Shown here: positions 25,533 to 35,658 of the stretch, piece by piece
Layout of the letters: every line of letters starts with the position of its first letter
How positions within the stretch are numbered: position 1 is the stretch's first letter
Notes under the pieces: model-generated
Told to the model about the DNA's origin: nothing
The model's database searches: none
Seen by the model: the letters and a program-made list of their open reading frames with translations, nothing else
Made by a program: the position numbers and the translations under genes
NCBI GenBank assembly: GCA_016282015.1
Contig: JAEEJS010000032.1
Coordinates: 1-64,000, forward strand
DNA: 64,000 bases
Direction: 5' to 3'
Source of the DNA: Bacteroidales bacterium
GTDB lineage: Bacteria; Bacteroidota; Bacteroidia; Bacteroidales; F082

Positions 25533-25994
25533 ATGATAACAAAAGAACAGATTATCAGTTTGGCCGAAGAGGCTTTGCAAGGTACAGACCGCTACGTTGT
25601 CAATGTGTTAATCCACAAAGGCAACGTGATTGAGTTGTTTTTGGACGCCGACAGTTCGGTGACCATCGACCACTGCGTTGAAGTGAGCGATTTCATCAAC
25701 GAACACCTCGACAGGGAGGTGGAAGACTACGAGCTCAGCGTGTCGTCAGCCGGCATTGACGAGCCTCTGCTGAAGGTGCGCCAATACCAGAAATACATAG
25801 GCAAAGACCTTGTCATCACCGACAAGGAAGGAGTGAAAAAGATGTACCGTCTCGTGTCGTTCAACGATGCAGAGATGACAGCCGAAGAAGCCGAGCAGAA
25901 GAAATACGGCAAACTGACCAAAGTCATCTATCACGACGCCAAAACATTGAATCTAAACGAAATAAAAGAAATTAGACCATATATAAAATTTTAA
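25533..25994 (+). CDS. rimP: Ribosome maturation factor RimP
   Basis: A 153-residue protein needed for 30S subunit maturation. The N-terminal alpha/beta domain has the VEVSDFINEHLDRE-like helix and the YELSVSSAGIDEPLL motif that marks RimP (SSPGxxRPL in most bacteria, here SSAGIDEPL), followed by a C-terminal SH3-like barrel. It sits in the canonical rimP-nusA-infB order, two bases before nusA. No clear separate promoter was found downstream of the tRNA terminator. Confidence 0.94.
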   Translation: MITKEQIISLAEEALQGTDRYVVNVLIHKGNVIELFLDADSSVTIDHCVEVSDFINEHLDREVEDYELSVSSAGIDEPLLKVRQYQKYIGKDLVITDKEGVKKMYRLVSFNDAEMTAEEAEQKKYGKLTKVIYHDAKTLNLNEIKEIRPYIKF

Positions 25995-25996
25995 AA

Positions 25997-27244
25997 ATGG
26001 ACACACTTAACTTAATAGACACCTTTTCCGAATTTAAGGAGTTTAAGAACATCGACCGTGAGGCTATGATGCACATCCTGAGCGACGTGTTCAAGGCCAT
26101 GCTTGCCAAGAAATACGGCAGCGATGAGTATTTCGACATCATCGTCAACATCGACAAGGGCGACCTTGAGATTTACCACAACCGCACTGTCGTTGAGGAC
26201 GGCGCTGTGGAGGACGAACTGGCCGAAATCGCATATTCCGACGCCATTAAGATAGAGCCGGACTTCGAGGTTGGTGACGATGTTGCAGAAGTTGTTGACA
26301 TTCATAGTTTTGGAAGAAGAGAGATTCTGGCCATCCGTCAGAACCTCCAGACCAAAATCATGGAGTACGAAAAGGAAAACATCTATCAGAAATACAAAGA
26401 CAAAGTCGGTGAAATCATTAACGCCGAAGTTTCACAGGCATGGCGTAAGGAAATCATCGCAGTTGATGAGGACGGCATAGAGCTGGTGCTGCCTAAGATC
26501 GAGCAGATTCCTGCCGATGTTTACAAAAAAGGCGAAAGCATACGCGCCATCGTCAAGAGCGTTGAGAACAAAAACGGTTCACCGGTCATCACTTTGTCGA
26601 GAACTTCGGAAATATTCCTGCAGCGTCTGTTCGAGCAGGAGGTGCCTGAAGTCTACGACGGACTTATCACAATCCGTAAGATTGTGCGCGAGCCCGGCCA
26701 GAGAGCAAAAATCGCCGTCGAATCGTACGACGACAGAATCGACCCGGTGGGCGCATGCGTGGGTATGAAGGGCTCGCGCATACATGGCATAGTTAGAGAG
26801 TTGCGTAACGAAAACATAGACGTCATCAACTTTACAACCAAGCCTGAGCTGTTCATCACCAGAGCTTTGAGCCCTGCCAAGATCACCTCCATCACCATCA
26901 ACGAAGAGAAGAAACTCGCTGAGGTTTATATGGAGAACGATCAGGTAAGCCTTGCCATCGGTAAAGGCGGCTATAATATCAAGTTGGCCGGCAAACTCAC
27001 AGGCTACGACATTGACGTTTATCGTAACAGCGATGAAGTTGACATGGAAGACGACGTCGACCTGAAGGAATTCAACGACGAAATCGAAGATTGGATCATC
27101 GAATCGCTGCACCGCATGGGTTGCGACACAGCTAAGAACGTACTCGCCTACACTCCTGAGGAAGTGGCATCACGCGCCGACCTCGAGATTGAGACAGTGA
27201 ACGAGGTGTTCAGAATACTCCAGGCTGAATTTGCTGAAGACTGA
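25997..27244 (+). CDS. nusA: Transcription termination/antitermination factor NusA
   Basis: A 415-residue RNA polymerase-binding factor that governs pausing, termination and antitermination. Order: N-terminal polymerase-binding domain (about 1-130), S1 RNA-binding domain (about 135-200), then two KH domains with PVGACVGMKGSRIHGIVREL and VSLAIGKGGYNIKLAGKLTG (about 240-345), and a short C-terminal helix-hairpin stretch (about 365-415) instead of the two acidic repeats of E. coli. It is complete and lies between rimP and infB. Confidence 0.96.
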   Translation: MDTLNLIDTFSEFKEFKNIDREAMMHILSDVFKAMLAKKYGSDEYFDIIVNIDKGDLEIYHNRTVVEDGAVEDELAEIAYSDAIKIEPDFEVGDDVAEVVDIHSFGRREILAIRQNLQTKIMEYEKENIYQKYKDKVGEIINAEVSQAWRKEIIAVDEDGIELVLPKIEQIPADVYKKGESIRAIVKSVENKNGSPVITLSRTSEIFLQRLFEQEVPEVYDGLITIRKIVREPGQRAKIAVESYDDRIDPVGACVGMKGSRIHGIVRELRNENIDVINFTTKPELFITRALSPAKITSITINEEKKLAEVYMENDQVSLAIGKGGYNIKLAGKLTGYDIDVYRNSDEVDMEDDVDLKEFNDEIEDWIIESLHRMGCDTAKNVLAYTPEEVASRADLEIETVNEVFRILQAEFAED

Positions 27245-27310
27245 TTCAAGTTTTGAGTTAAAACCAAGTAAAGATTATTGAAAAAAAGTTTAAAAATTTA
27301 AAAAAATTTT

Positions 27311-30214
27311 ATGTCCGAAGAAGTTGTAAACATCAGATTATCAAAGGCCGCAAGGGAGTTTAACGTTGGCACATCGACCATAGTCGAATTCCTTACCAAA
27401 AAAGGATTCAACATCGACCCGTCACCCAACACCAAACTCACCGCGGAGCAATATGCCTTGGTCAAGAAAGAATATCAGAGCGAGAAGGAAGTCAAGAAAA
27501 ACGCCGACCAGCTCGGAAACATAGCCTTCAAGGGTAAAACCATTACCGTTGAAGCTACCGAGAAACCAGTCGTCGAAGAGGAGGAAGAGGAAATCGTGGC
27601 CATCAAGACCAATATTCTTCAGAATAAGGAAGTGAAGGATAAGGTTGAGAAGAAAGAGGAGCCCGTCAAGGAGGAGAAGAAGGAGAAAATCGAGGCGATA
27701 AAACTGAATGTGGTCGGCAAGATTGACCTTGGCGGCAAGAAGGCCGAAAAGCCGAAGGAAGAGAAGCCGGTGGAGAAACCGGTTGAAAAACCTGTGGAGA
27801 AGCCAGTGGAAAAACCGGCCCCGAAACAGGAAGAGAAGCCAGCCCCCAAGCCGGTCGAGAAACCGGTTGAGAAACCAGTTGAGAAACCGGTAGAAAAACC
27901 GGCACAGCCCGCAGCAGAACCTCAGGCAGAGGCAAAGCCTACCACCGATGTCAACTTCATCCCGACCAAAGTTCAGAAACTTGAGGGACCGAGAATTATC
28001 GATAAGATTGACCTTCCGATGGAACACAAAGGCAAGGGCAAACCCGTCGCTTCATCTGACGACAAATTCGGCAAGGACAAGAAGAAAAAACGCAAACGCA
28101 TAGGCAACAGCCCTGTAAATCCTAACGATATAGCCGGTGCCGACAAGCCAAGAGAAGGCAAAGATGGTAAAGGCGGCAAACCGGGCGACAAAGGCAAACC
28201 GGGCAAGATGATGGATAAAGCCGAAAAGGGCGAAAAGGGCGACAAACGCAATAAAGACCGCGACCGCTTCAAGAAAGGCCGTCAGCCTATAATTGAAGAA
28301 CGCGAGCTCACCGATGACGAGATTAAGAACCAGATTAAGGAGACTCTCGCAAGACTGTCACCTATGGGTAAGTCAAAAACCTCGAAACACCGTCGTGAAA
28401 AGCGTCACAACATCCAAAACGAGCTTGAGGAGGAAAGAATGCATGAAATGGAGGATCAGAAAGTCCTCAAGGTGACAGAATTCGTCACCGCCAACGAGCT
28501 CGCCACCATGATGAACATACCTGTGACCAAGGTTATAGGAACCTGCATGAGCCTGGGTATCTTCGTATCAATCAACCAGCGTCTGGACGCCGAGGTGTTG
28601 CAGATGGTGGCTGAAGAGTTCGGTTTCAAGGTTGAGTTTGTCAGCGCCGACGTGCAGGAAGCCCTTTCAGAGGTGGACGAACCTGACAATCCGGAAGAAC
28701 TCGTCCCGAGAGCGCCTGTGGTAACCGTCATGGGTCACGTCGACCACGGTAAGACCAAGTTGTTGGACTTCATCCGCAGCACCAACGTGGTGGCAGGCGA
28801 GGCCGGCGGTATCACTCAGCACATCGGTGCTTACGAGGTTAAGACAAGTTCAGGCAAAAAGGTAACCTTCCTTGATACCCCTGGTCACGAAGCCTTCACC
28901 GCCATGCGTGCCCGTGGAGCTAAGATTACCGACGTGGCCATCATAGTCATCGCTGCTGATGACAATGTGATGCCTCAGACAATCGAAGCTATCAACCACG
29001 CTCACGCTGCCAATGTGCCTATCGTATTCGCAATCAACAAGATAGATAAACCAACCGCTGACCCGCAGAAGATCTACCGTCAGTTGTCGGAGATGAACAT
29101 TCTGGTGGAAGAATGGGGCGGTAAGGTTCAGTCACAGGAAATATCAGCAAAACAAGGTATAGGCGTTGACGAGCTTTTGGAGAAGGTGCTTCTTGAAGCC
29201 GAAATGCTTGACCTCAAGGGCAATCCTAGCCGCTTGGCCAAGGGTACGGTTATTGAATCGGCACTCGACAAAGGACGCGGCTATGTGGCCAAAGTGCTTG
29301 TGCAGGACGGCACACTTCACGTTGGCGACATGGTGCTGGCAGGCACCACCTACGGCAAGGTGAAAGCCATGTTCAACGAGCGCAACCAGCAAGTGAAAGA
29401 GGCAGGTCCTTCAACACCGGTGCTGTTGCTCGGCTTGAACGGCGCTCCTCAGGCAGGCGACAACTTCAACGTTATGACAGACGAGCGTGAGGTGAAGACC
29501 ATAGCTAACCGCCGTCTGCAGCTGCAACGCGAAATGGGATTGCGCACCCAGAAACACATCACCCTCGACGAGATCGGACGCCGCATCGCCATTGGCGACT
29601 TCAAGGAGCTCAACATCATTGTCAAGGCTGATGTGGACGGTTCTGTGGAGGCTCTGTCAGACTCATTGCTGAAACTCTCGACCGAAGAAGTGCAGGTCAA
29701 CATCATCCACAAGTCGGTGGGTGCCATCAGCGAAGCCGATATCATGCTGGCATCGGCATCCAATGCCATCATCGTTGGCTTCAACGTGCGTCCGACCATG
29801 CAGGCCCGCAAGATTGCCGAGCACGAGCAGATCGATATCCGCCTCTACTCTATCATCTACACAGCTATAGAGGAAATCAAGGCTGCTATCGAAGGCATGT
29901 TGTCACCTGAGATTCAGGAAGTTGTGACATGCAACATAGAGATACGCGAAGTGTTCCATATCAGCAAGGTCGGAAATATCGCCGGCTGTATGGTGCTCGA
30001 CGGCAAGGTCAACCGTCAGACGAAGATTCGTCTTATCCGCGACGGCATAGTGGTGCACACCGGCACACTCGGTTCACTGAAACGTTTCAAGGACGACGTG
30101 AAGGAAGTGTCGGCTGGCTTCGAATGCGGTCTGAACATTGAGAACTTCAACGATATTAAAGTTGGCGATATCATTGAGGGTTACACCGAAAAAGAGGTTA
30201 GCAGAAAACTTTAA
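27311..30214 (+). CDS. infB: Translation initiation factor IF-2
   Basis: A 967-residue GTPase that brings fMet-tRNA to the 30S subunit and promotes subunit joining. Order: a small N-terminal domain (1-60), a long low-complexity linker (about 75-340) rich in Lys, Glu and Pro with PVEK repeats, the G2 region, the GTPase domain with [16 protein letters not shown] and NKID (about 470-640), then beta-barrel and C2 domains to the end. The start at 27311 follows a 66-base A+T-rich gap after nusA in which no terminator is seen. Downstream, the next gene starts eight bases after the stop. Confidence 0.97.
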   Translation: MSEEVVNIRLSKAAREFNVGTSTIVEFLTKKGFNIDPSPNTKLTAEQYALVKKEYQSEKEVKKNADQLGNIAFKGKTITVEATEKPVVEEEEEEIVAIKTNILQNKEVKDKVEKKEEPVKEEKKEKIEAIKLNVVGKIDLGGKKAEKPKEEKPVEKPVEKPVEKPVEKPAPKQEEKPAPKPVEKPVEKPVEKPVEKPAQPAAEPQAEAKPTTDVNFIPTKVQKLEGPRIIDKIDLPMEHKGKGKPVASSDDKFGKDKKKKRKRIGNSPVNPNDIAGADKPREGKDGKGGKPGDKGKPGKMMDKAEKGEKGDKRNKDRDRFKKGRQPIIEERELTDDEIKNQIKETLARLSPMGKSKTSKHRREKRHNIQNELEEERMHEMEDQKVLKVTEFVTANELATMMNIPVTKVIGTCMSLGIFVSINQRLDAEVLQMVAEEFGFKVEFVSADVQEALSEVDEPDNPEELVPRAPVVTVMGHVDHGKTKLLDFIRSTNVVAGEAGGITQHIGAYEVKTSSGKKVTFLDTPGHEAFTAMRARGAKITDVAIIVIAADDNVMPQTIEAINHAHAANVPIVFAINKIDKPTADPQKIYRQLSEMNILVEEWGGKVQSQEISAKQGIGVDELLEKVLLEAEMLDLKGNPSRLAKGTVIESALDKGRGYVAKVLVQDGTLHVGDMVLAGTTYGKVKAMFNERNQQVKEAGPSTPVLLLGLNGAPQAGDNFNVMTDEREVKTIANRRLQLQREMGLRTQKHITLDEIGRRIAIGDFKELNIIVKADVDGSVEALSDSLLKLSTEEVQVNIIHKSVGAISEADIMLASASNAIIVGFNVRPTMQARKIAEHEQIDIRLYSIIYTAIEEIKAAIEGMLSPEIQEVVTCNIEIREVFHISKVGNIAGCMVLDGKVNRQTKIRLIRDGIVVHTGTLGSLKRFKDDVKEVSAGFECGLNIENFNDIKVGDIIEGYTEKEVSRKL
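27760..27905 (+). repeat. PVEK-coding 12-bp tandem repeats within infB
   Basis: Two blocks of near-identical 12-base units coding Pro-Val-Glu-Lys, four to five units each, separated by a [12 protein letters not shown] spacer. Units differ at silent third positions, so the repeat is kept at the protein level. It forms a stretched linker between the N-terminal and G domains and is likely length-variable between strains. Confidence 0.8.
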
Positions 30215-30221
30215 TTCAGCT

Positions 30222-31289
30222 ATGAAAAAACTCATAATCACACTATTGATTTTGGTTGCGGCCAAGTTTTCCTTTGCCAGCGGACTGTTTTTTGACAGTT
30301 TTGAGTATGTGAACCACGATTTACAGTCACCGGCAGGTTGGATATGCGAAGACGACTCATGGCTGGCAGGATACCTTCAGAAAGATCACAACCGCGTTGC
30401 CCACACAGGCAACTGGTATGCTTTCACCAATGGCAGCGAGTCGTGGATGTTCATGTCTTCATACATGAGTCAGGATCTTAAGTTCCGCTTCACAGTTTGG
30501 GCCATATCCGACGGGGAATACCAGTTGGAGATATGGGGTGGCAACTCGGCTGAGAGTTCTGCCATGACCCAGTTGTTTGTGTCAGAAAATGTCAATAGCG
30601 GCAACTATGTCAAGGTTTCGGCCTATATAGAGGAAATGCTTGGCAATTACGAGTATTTCGGCATACATGCAGTGCCTGTGAACGGCGGCAGTATGCTCAC
30701 CATAGATGACGTGAGTGTAGACATTATAAACCAATATGATTTCCACGCCAGTCCATCACAGATAGACACTGTCATGCAGCCGGGCGCACAGGCTGTGTTC
30801 AACTGGAAGATGATAAACGAAGGCTATGAGGATGTAACCATTTACATGTCAGCCCATTCCAGCCATTTCACCGATGTGCATTTTTATGTCAACGGAGTTA
30901 TGACCAACCAGTTTTTCCTTCCTCATGACGGAATGGTACCCGTCAGAGGTGTGGCTACGCTTTCTCCCGATATGGAACCGGGCAGTACAAACTGGGTTGA
31001 CATTATGTTCACCATAGACTGCGGCTGTTCAACAGCCATGTTTACTTATTGGGCGACCGCTGCCGAGGATGGAATTGAGGAGAACCATGTGAATCCAATA
31101 AACATATACCCCAATCCTTCCAAAGGACAGATTACCATAGAAGGAACAGGCAGTTACTCAGTTTTTAACAGCCTCGGGCAGGAGGTTTTGAGAAGAAACA
31201 TTGCCGGCAAAGAGACTGTAGAACTTCCGAAAGGGGTTTATTTTATTAGGAAAGACGACAAGGCTACAGAAAAGATCATAGTGGAATAA
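30222..31289 (+). CDS. Secreted protein with choice-of-anchor-J-like domain and T9SS sorting tail
   Basis: A 355-residue secreted protein: signal peptide (MKKLIITLLILVAAKFSFA), a jelly-roll-like domain (about 22-170) with FFDSFEY..GWICEDDSW and the ITIDDVSV-type closing strand that mark cleaved-adhesin/choice-of-anchor-J modules, an Ig-like stretch, and a C-terminal type A sorting domain of the type IX system (IYPNPSKGQITIEG ... GVYFIRKDDKATEKIIVE). The start at 30222 was chosen because it opens the signal peptide; a longer frame overlaps infB. It follows infB by eight bases and is five bases ahead of the CotH gene, so both may read through from infB. Confidence 0.82.
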   Translation: MKKLIITLLILVAAKFSFASGLFFDSFEYVNHDLQSPAGWICEDDSWLAGYLQKDHNRVAHTGNWYAFTNGSESWMFMSSYMSQDLKFRFTVWAISDGEYQLEIWGGNSAESSAMTQLFVSENVNSGNYVKVSAYIEEMLGNYEYFGIHAVPVNGGSMLTIDDVSVDIINQYDFHASPSQIDTVMQPGAQAVFNWKMINEGYEDVTIYMSAHSSHFTDVHFYVNGVMTNQFFLPHDGMVPVRGVATLSPDMEPGSTNWVDIMFTIDCGCSTAMFTYWATAAEDGIEENHVNPINIYPNPSKGQITIEGTGSYSVFNSLGQEVLRRNIAGKETVELPKGVYFIRKDDKATEKIIVE

Positions 31290-31293
31290 ACTG

Positions 31294-33303
31294 ATGAAAA
31301 CACGTTGTTTGATATTGGTATTATTACTGCTACCTTTGAGTATTTTTGCACAAAGTTTCACCGACAGCAACCTCCCGATAGTTGTCATCAACACTGATGG
31401 CGGAGTCCCCATCCCTGACGAGCCTAAGGTATTGGCAACCATGAAGATAATATGGCATCAGGATGGCTCTCGCAACTATCTTTCTGACATCAACAACCCG
31501 GAATTTCTGAACTACGACGGCCGAATCGGTATAGAGCGCCGCGGTACTTCTTCCCAGATGCCTAACAAGAAGCCGTACGGCCTTACCACATTGATGAGCG
31601 ACGACGTCACCAACAATAACGTCAGCATACTGGGGATGCCTTCAGAGAATGACTGGATTCTCAATTCCCTCCCCTTCGACCAGACAGGCATGCGCGACGT
31701 GCTGTCATACGAATTGTCTGAAAAACTTGGACAATACGCTTCACGACGTGTTTACTGCGAGGTGGTGATAAACGGCAGTTACAATGGACTATACGTCTTC
31801 ATGGAGAAGATAAAAGTTGACAAAGACCGTGTCAACATACAGAAAATGGACGAGAACTGCTACAATCAGCCTGAGGTCAGCGGAGGCTATATAACCAAAA
31901 CCGACAAGACAACCGGAGGTGACCCCGTGGCCTGGACCATGCAAGGTTATGGAGGCGGTTGGTGGCCAGAGACAGCCGATTTCATACACCATTATCCCAA
32001 GCCGGAAAATATCAACACCTCCCAGCACAACTATATCAAGAGCGTGTTTATGGACCTTGCCGAAAAGGCTGGCAATCATAACGTTTCCATAGAGAACGGC
32101 ATACCATCCATAATCGATATACCGTCCTTCGTTGACTTCATGATTATAGGGGAATTCGCATCAAACGTGGACGTGTACGCATTCAGCACTTTCTTCCATA
32201 AGGACAGAAAAGGCAAGCTGCGCGCCGGCCCGGTATGGGATTACAACCTCACCTACGGGCACGACGAGTTCGGAAACCGCAGCCGCTACGACGTGTGGCA
32301 GTTCAACAACGATGACAACAACGGTCCGAAATTCTGGAAAGACCTGTTCGAAACAATTGTATTCAGATGCTATTTCGCAAAACGCTGGTTTGAGGTAACT
32401 GCTGAAGGCATGCCGTTGAATTATAACCAGATAAGCGCCCGTATGGACGAGCTTGACCAACTCATAGCAGAGGCCGTAGTGCGTGACAATCAGCGCTGGG
32501 GCTATATGAACCAGCACGCCTATGAGGTACAGGCCATGAAGACCTGGATTCAACAGAGAATCAACTGGTTGAACAACAATATCATGTCTTTTAGCAACTG
32601 CTATGCCGAGCTGCCGCCTCTTGTCATATCGCGTATCAACTACCACCCCTTGCCTAACGACACCATAGACGGAGACAACTACGAGTTTATACAGATCAAC
32701 AACAACGGTGACGACGATGTAGACCTCACCGGCATATATTTCCGCAAGCTCGGTGTAACCTACCGTTTTCCTAACGGCTCAACTCTAGCAGCCCGTGATT
32801 CTCTGGTTCTCTGCTCCGATTCTCTGCGTTTTATGGAGCGTTACAACAGGGTCCCGTTTGGACAGTATATGCGCAAACTCTCCAACAATTCAGAAGACGT
32901 GGTGATAGCCGACGCCTGGGGCAACATCATTGACGAGGTGCATTATGCCGACACCCTCCCCTGGCCTATTGAAGCCGACGGCCAAGGCGCCTATCTGCAA
33001 CTTATCGACCTGAATCTTGACAACAACCTTCCTGAGAGTTGGATAGCGGCCTACGAGTACGATAATACAGCTGAATTCATTGAGAATCAAATCAGTGTAT
33101 ATCCAAATCCTTCGAACGGAATTCTGAAAATCGACAGCAACGAAACTGTGATATCAATGGAGGTTTATGATATGGCAGGAAGAAAACTGGCGGCTTTCAA
33201 TAACGACAGAATAGACATTTCAGACCTTCCAAACGGATTTTACACTCTGAGAATAGTCACAGGAAAAGCTGTCTCCATCGAAAAAATAGCCTTAATAAAA
33301 TAA
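31294..33303 (+). CDS. CotH-kinase protein with lamin-tail domain and T9SS sorting tail
   Basis: A 669-residue secreted protein. After a signal peptide (1-19) comes a CotH kinase domain (about 25-430) with GRIGIERRGTSSQMPNKKPYG, ENDWILNSLPFDQT, YNGLYVFMEKIKVDKDRV and the RAGPVWDYNLTYG metal-site motif. A lamin-tail (LTD) domain (about 445-590) follows, then a type IX secretion type A sorting tail with YPNPSNG. CotH proteins are atypical kinases; the Bacillus protein phosphorylates spore-coat serines. Family members are often encoded beside VTC and DUF4956 genes, which here lie 27 kb away. Its partner gene ends five bases upstream. Confidence 0.88.
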   Translation: MKTRCLILVLLLLPLSIFAQSFTDSNLPIVVINTDGGVPIPDEPKVLATMKIIWHQDGSRNYLSDINNPEFLNYDGRIGIERRGTSSQMPNKKPYGLTTLMSDDVTNNNVSILGMPSENDWILNSLPFDQTGMRDVLSYELSEKLGQYASRRVYCEVVINGSYNGLYVFMEKIKVDKDRVNIQKMDENCYNQPEVSGGYITKTDKTTGGDPVAWTMQGYGGGWWPETADFIHHYPKPENINTSQHNYIKSVFMDLAEKAGNHNVSIENGIPSIIDIPSFVDFMIIGEFASNVDVYAFSTFFHKDRKGKLRAGPVWDYNLTYGHDEFGNRSRYDVWQFNNDDNNGPKFWKDLFETIVFRCYFAKRWFEVTAEGMPLNYNQISARMDELDQLIAEAVVRDNQRWGYMNQHAYEVQAMKTWIQQRINWLNNNIMSFSNCYAELPPLVISRINYHPLPNDTIDGDNYEFIQINNNGDDDVDLTGIYFRKLGVTYRFPNGSTLAARDSLVLCSDSLRFMERYNRVPFGQYMRKLSNNSEDVVIADAWGNIIDEVHYADTLPWPIEADGQGAYLQLIDLNLDNNLPESWIAAYEYDNTAEFIENQISVYPNPSNGILKIDSNETVISMEVYDMAGRKLAAFNNDRIDISDLPNGFYTLRIVTGKAVSIEKIALIK

Positions 33304-33350
33304 TTATTTTATTTTGGTTATTTTATTTATAATTTGAATTGATTTTTTCA

Positions 33351-33358
33351 TATCTTTG
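33351..33358 (+). promoter_or_regulatory. -7 box for the aryl-polyene operon
   Basis: TATCTTTG, a strong TAnnTTTG match, 33 bases before the lyase ATG at 33392. A TTTG occurs at 33333-33336 but the 14-base spacing is short. It is the only promoter-like site seen ahead of the long gene run. Confidence 0.55.
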
Positions 33359-33391
33359 CTCTTTAAAAGATTTTGTTTTAAAGAGTGTTTT

Positions 33392-34930
33392 ATGATAACT
33401 TTTAAGGACAGGATAACTCTCGATGAAGTAGAAAAAGTTTTATACTCAGGCGAGAAAATAGCAGTCTCGGAAGAAGCAATGAAACGCGTCGATGCTTGCT
33501 ATCGTTTTCTTGAGAAATTTGCCTCTGAGAAGGTTATCTACGGTATAAATACCGGCTTTGGTCCCATGGCACAATGGCGTGTAGACGACCAGCATCTCAT
33601 TGATTTACAATACAATATCATACTCAGCCATTCAACAGGCGCAGGCGAGCCTCTTGACGATGTTTACGTCAAGTCGGCCATGATTGCCCGTCTGGGAACA
33701 GTGCTGCAATGCCGTTCGGGCGTACACACCGACGTAGCAAAACTGCTCATAGCCTTCATCAACGAGGGCATCTACCCTTTCATCCCTATGCACGGCAGCG
33801 TGGGTGCCAGCGGCGATTTGGTACAATTGGCTCACATAGCGCTCTGTCTCATAGGCAAAGGCGAGGTGCATTACAAAGGCGAGTGGCGTGATACAGCCGA
33901 AGTGATGCGGCAGTTAGGTATCAGCCCTTTGCAGATGCACTTGCGCGAAGGCCTCTCCATCACCAATGGCACCTCGGTAATGACAGGTATAAGCGCTGTC
34001 AACCAGTTTTATGCCGAGACACTTCTGGACTGGGCCACTCTAGATGCAGTATGGATGAACGAGATAGCCTCATCATTCGACGATTACATGGCCGAAGAGG
34101 AAAACTCCTGCCGCCGTCATGCAGGACAGCAACTGATAGCACGCCGTATGCGCGAGCTGTCGGAAGGTTCGCTCTGCTTAAAAAAACGCGCTCACGAGCT
34201 GTACGACTACGGTCATTCGGATGTGAAGGTGTTTGAACATAAAGTCCAGGCCTACTATTCTCTGCGCTGCACCCCACAGATTCTCGGCCCTATCTGCGAC
34301 ACATTGCAAAATGCACGTCAAATCATCGAAGACGAACTGAATTCGGCCTGCGACAACCCTATAGTCGACCCGGATTCACAAAACGTGTATCACGGGGGCA
34401 ACTTCCATGGCGATTACATCTCGCTTGAGGAAGATAAGGTCAAGATAGCCATGGTGCGTTTGGCCATGACAGCCGAGCGACAGCTCAATTACCTGCTGCA
34501 CGACCGCATCAACGGCATACTGCCGCCATTCCTCAACCTTGGAACTCTCGGTCTGAATTACGGACTGCAGGCTTGCCAGTTTACGGCCACGTCAACCACA
34601 GCTGAATGCCAGACGTTGGCTATGCCGAACTATGTGCACAGCATCCCAAACAACAACGACAATCAAGATATAGTGAGCATGGGAACAAACACCGCTTTGA
34701 TATGCCGACAGGTCATAGAGAACTGCTTCCAGGTGATGGCCGTACATCACATCGCCCTGGCGCAGGCCACCGACTGCCTTGGCATAGCGGGCAAGCTCTC
34801 TCCTGCCACACGCAAGATATACGACAAAATACGCGAAATGGTGCCGCTCATCGTGGACGACACCCCTCACTATAAGGAAATCGCTAAGGTTGAAAACTAT
34901 TTGAAAACAGACAAACTGAACTTGAAATAA
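33392..34930 (+). CDS. Aromatic amino acid ammonia-lyase, probably tyrosine ammonia-lyase
   Basis: A 512-residue lyase of the HAL/PAL/TAL family. It removes ammonia from an aromatic amino acid; for tyrosine the product is 4-coumarate, the aryl starter of flexirubins. The Ala139-Ser140-Gly141 triad (GASGDL) forms the MIO cofactor. The selectivity pair is Ser79-His80 (IILSHSTG). That pair is classical for HAL, but from recall the Flavobacterium johnsoniae tyrosine lyase also has it, and this protein shares long stretches with that enzyme (NTGFGPMAQ, YHGGNFHGDYISLE, FTATSTTAE, VHSIPNNNDNQDIVSMGTN). No histidine-degradation gene is nearby, while pigment genes follow with a one-base overlap. The start at 33392 lies downstream of the -7 box. 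Confidence 0.88.
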   Translation: MITFKDRITLDEVEKVLYSGEKIAVSEEAMKRVDACYRFLEKFASEKVIYGINTGFGPMAQWRVDDQHLIDLQYNIILSHSTGAGEPLDDVYVKSAMIARLGTVLQCRSGVHTDVAKLLIAFINEGIYPFIPMHGSVGASGDLVQLAHIALCLIGKGEVHYKGEWRDTAEVMRQLGISPLQMHLREGLSITNGTSVMTGISAVNQFYAETLLDWATLDAVWMNEIASSFDDYMAEEENSCRRHAGQQLIARRMRELSEGSLCLKKRAHELYDYGHSDVKVFEHKVQAYYSLRCTPQILGPICDTLQNARQIIEDELNSACDNPIVDPDSQNVYHGGNFHGDYISLEEDKVKIAMVRLAMTAERQLNYLLHDRINGILPPFLNLGTLGLNYGLQACQFTATSTTAECQTLAMPNYVHSIPNNNDNQDIVSMGTNTALICRQVIENCFQVMAVHHIALAQATDCLGIAGKLSPATRKIYDKIREMVPLIVDDTPHYKEIAKVENYLKTDKLNLK

Positions 34931-35658
34931 TGAAATACGCTCTCATCACCGGTGCTTCACGCGGCTTGGGCAAGGCTGCCGCCTTGCGGCTCGCCAAAGA
35001 CGGCTTCGCTGTGCTTATCAACTATCAGTCGAACAAAGAAGCCGCCGAGGATACTCTGAGACAGGTGCAGGAGGCAGGAGGCTTTGGCGAGCTCATGCCT
35101 TTCGACGTGTCCGACCCTCAAGCGGTAGAGACCGCCATAGAGGCATGGCAAGCCGCGCATCCAGACGAATACGTGTCAGTATTGGTCAACAACGCGGGCA
35201 TCCGCAAGGACAACTTGATGATATTCATGCAGGATTCGGAATGGGACAGCGTGCTCAGCACCTCTCTGACAGGCTTTTTCCACGTAACACGCCGTCTGTT
35301 GAAAGACATGATGACACACCGCAACGGGCGCATCATCAACATGGCGTCTCTGTCAGGACTTAAGGGACTTCCAGGACAGACCAACTACTCTGCCGCCAAG
35401 GCCGCTCTGATTGGAGCCACCAAGGCACTGGCACAGGAGGTCGCGGCCCGTAAAGTAACCGTTAACGCCATAGCCCCGGGCTTCATAGCCACCGACATGA
35501 CCAAGGAACTCAACGAAGACGAACTGAAAAAGCTCATACCCATGGGACGTTTCGGCAAACCCGAAGAAGTGGCGAATCTGGTGTCCTTCCTCGCATCTGA
35601 TGAGGCAGCGTATATCACAGGTCAGGTTATATCCATAAACGGAGGATTGTACTCATGA
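34930..35658 (+). CDS. 3-oxoacyl-ACP reductase (FabG-like)
   Basis: A 242-residue SDR reducing the beta-keto group after each extension round with NADPH. Motifs: TGASRGLG at the N-terminus, NNAG, the catalytic Ser and YSAAK, and the FabG-typical NAIAPGFIATDMT and ISINGGLYS ending. It shares one base with the lyase stop (TAATG) and its TGA overlaps the next ATG, so it is translated as part of the pigment operon rather than as the housekeeping fabG. Confidence 0.9.
   Translation: MKYALITGASRGLGKAAALRLAKDGFAVLINYQSNKEAAEDTLRQVQEAGGFGELMPFDVSDPQAVETAIEAWQAAHPDEYVSVLVNNAGIRKDNLMIFMQDSEWDSVLSTSLTGFFHVTRRLLKDMMTHRNGRIINMASLSGLKGLPGQTNYSAAKAALIGATKALAQEVAARKVTVNAIAPGFIATDMTKELNEDELKKLIPMGRFGKPEEVANLVSFLASDEAAYITGQVISINGGLYS

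Noticed and set aside
27760-27905. Repeat block considered as a CRISPR array
   Set aside because: Units are 12 bp without spacers and code for a protein linker in infB.
27422-28027. A 201-codon Phe/Leu-rich frame antisense to infB, looking like a membrane protein
   Set aside because: Its hydrophobicity comes from reading Lys/Glu-rich codons backwards; infB is certain here.
33356-33391. Longer N-terminus for the ammonia-lyase (12 more codons from a TTG)
   Set aside because: It begins within the -7 box; the ATG at 33392 matches family N-termini.
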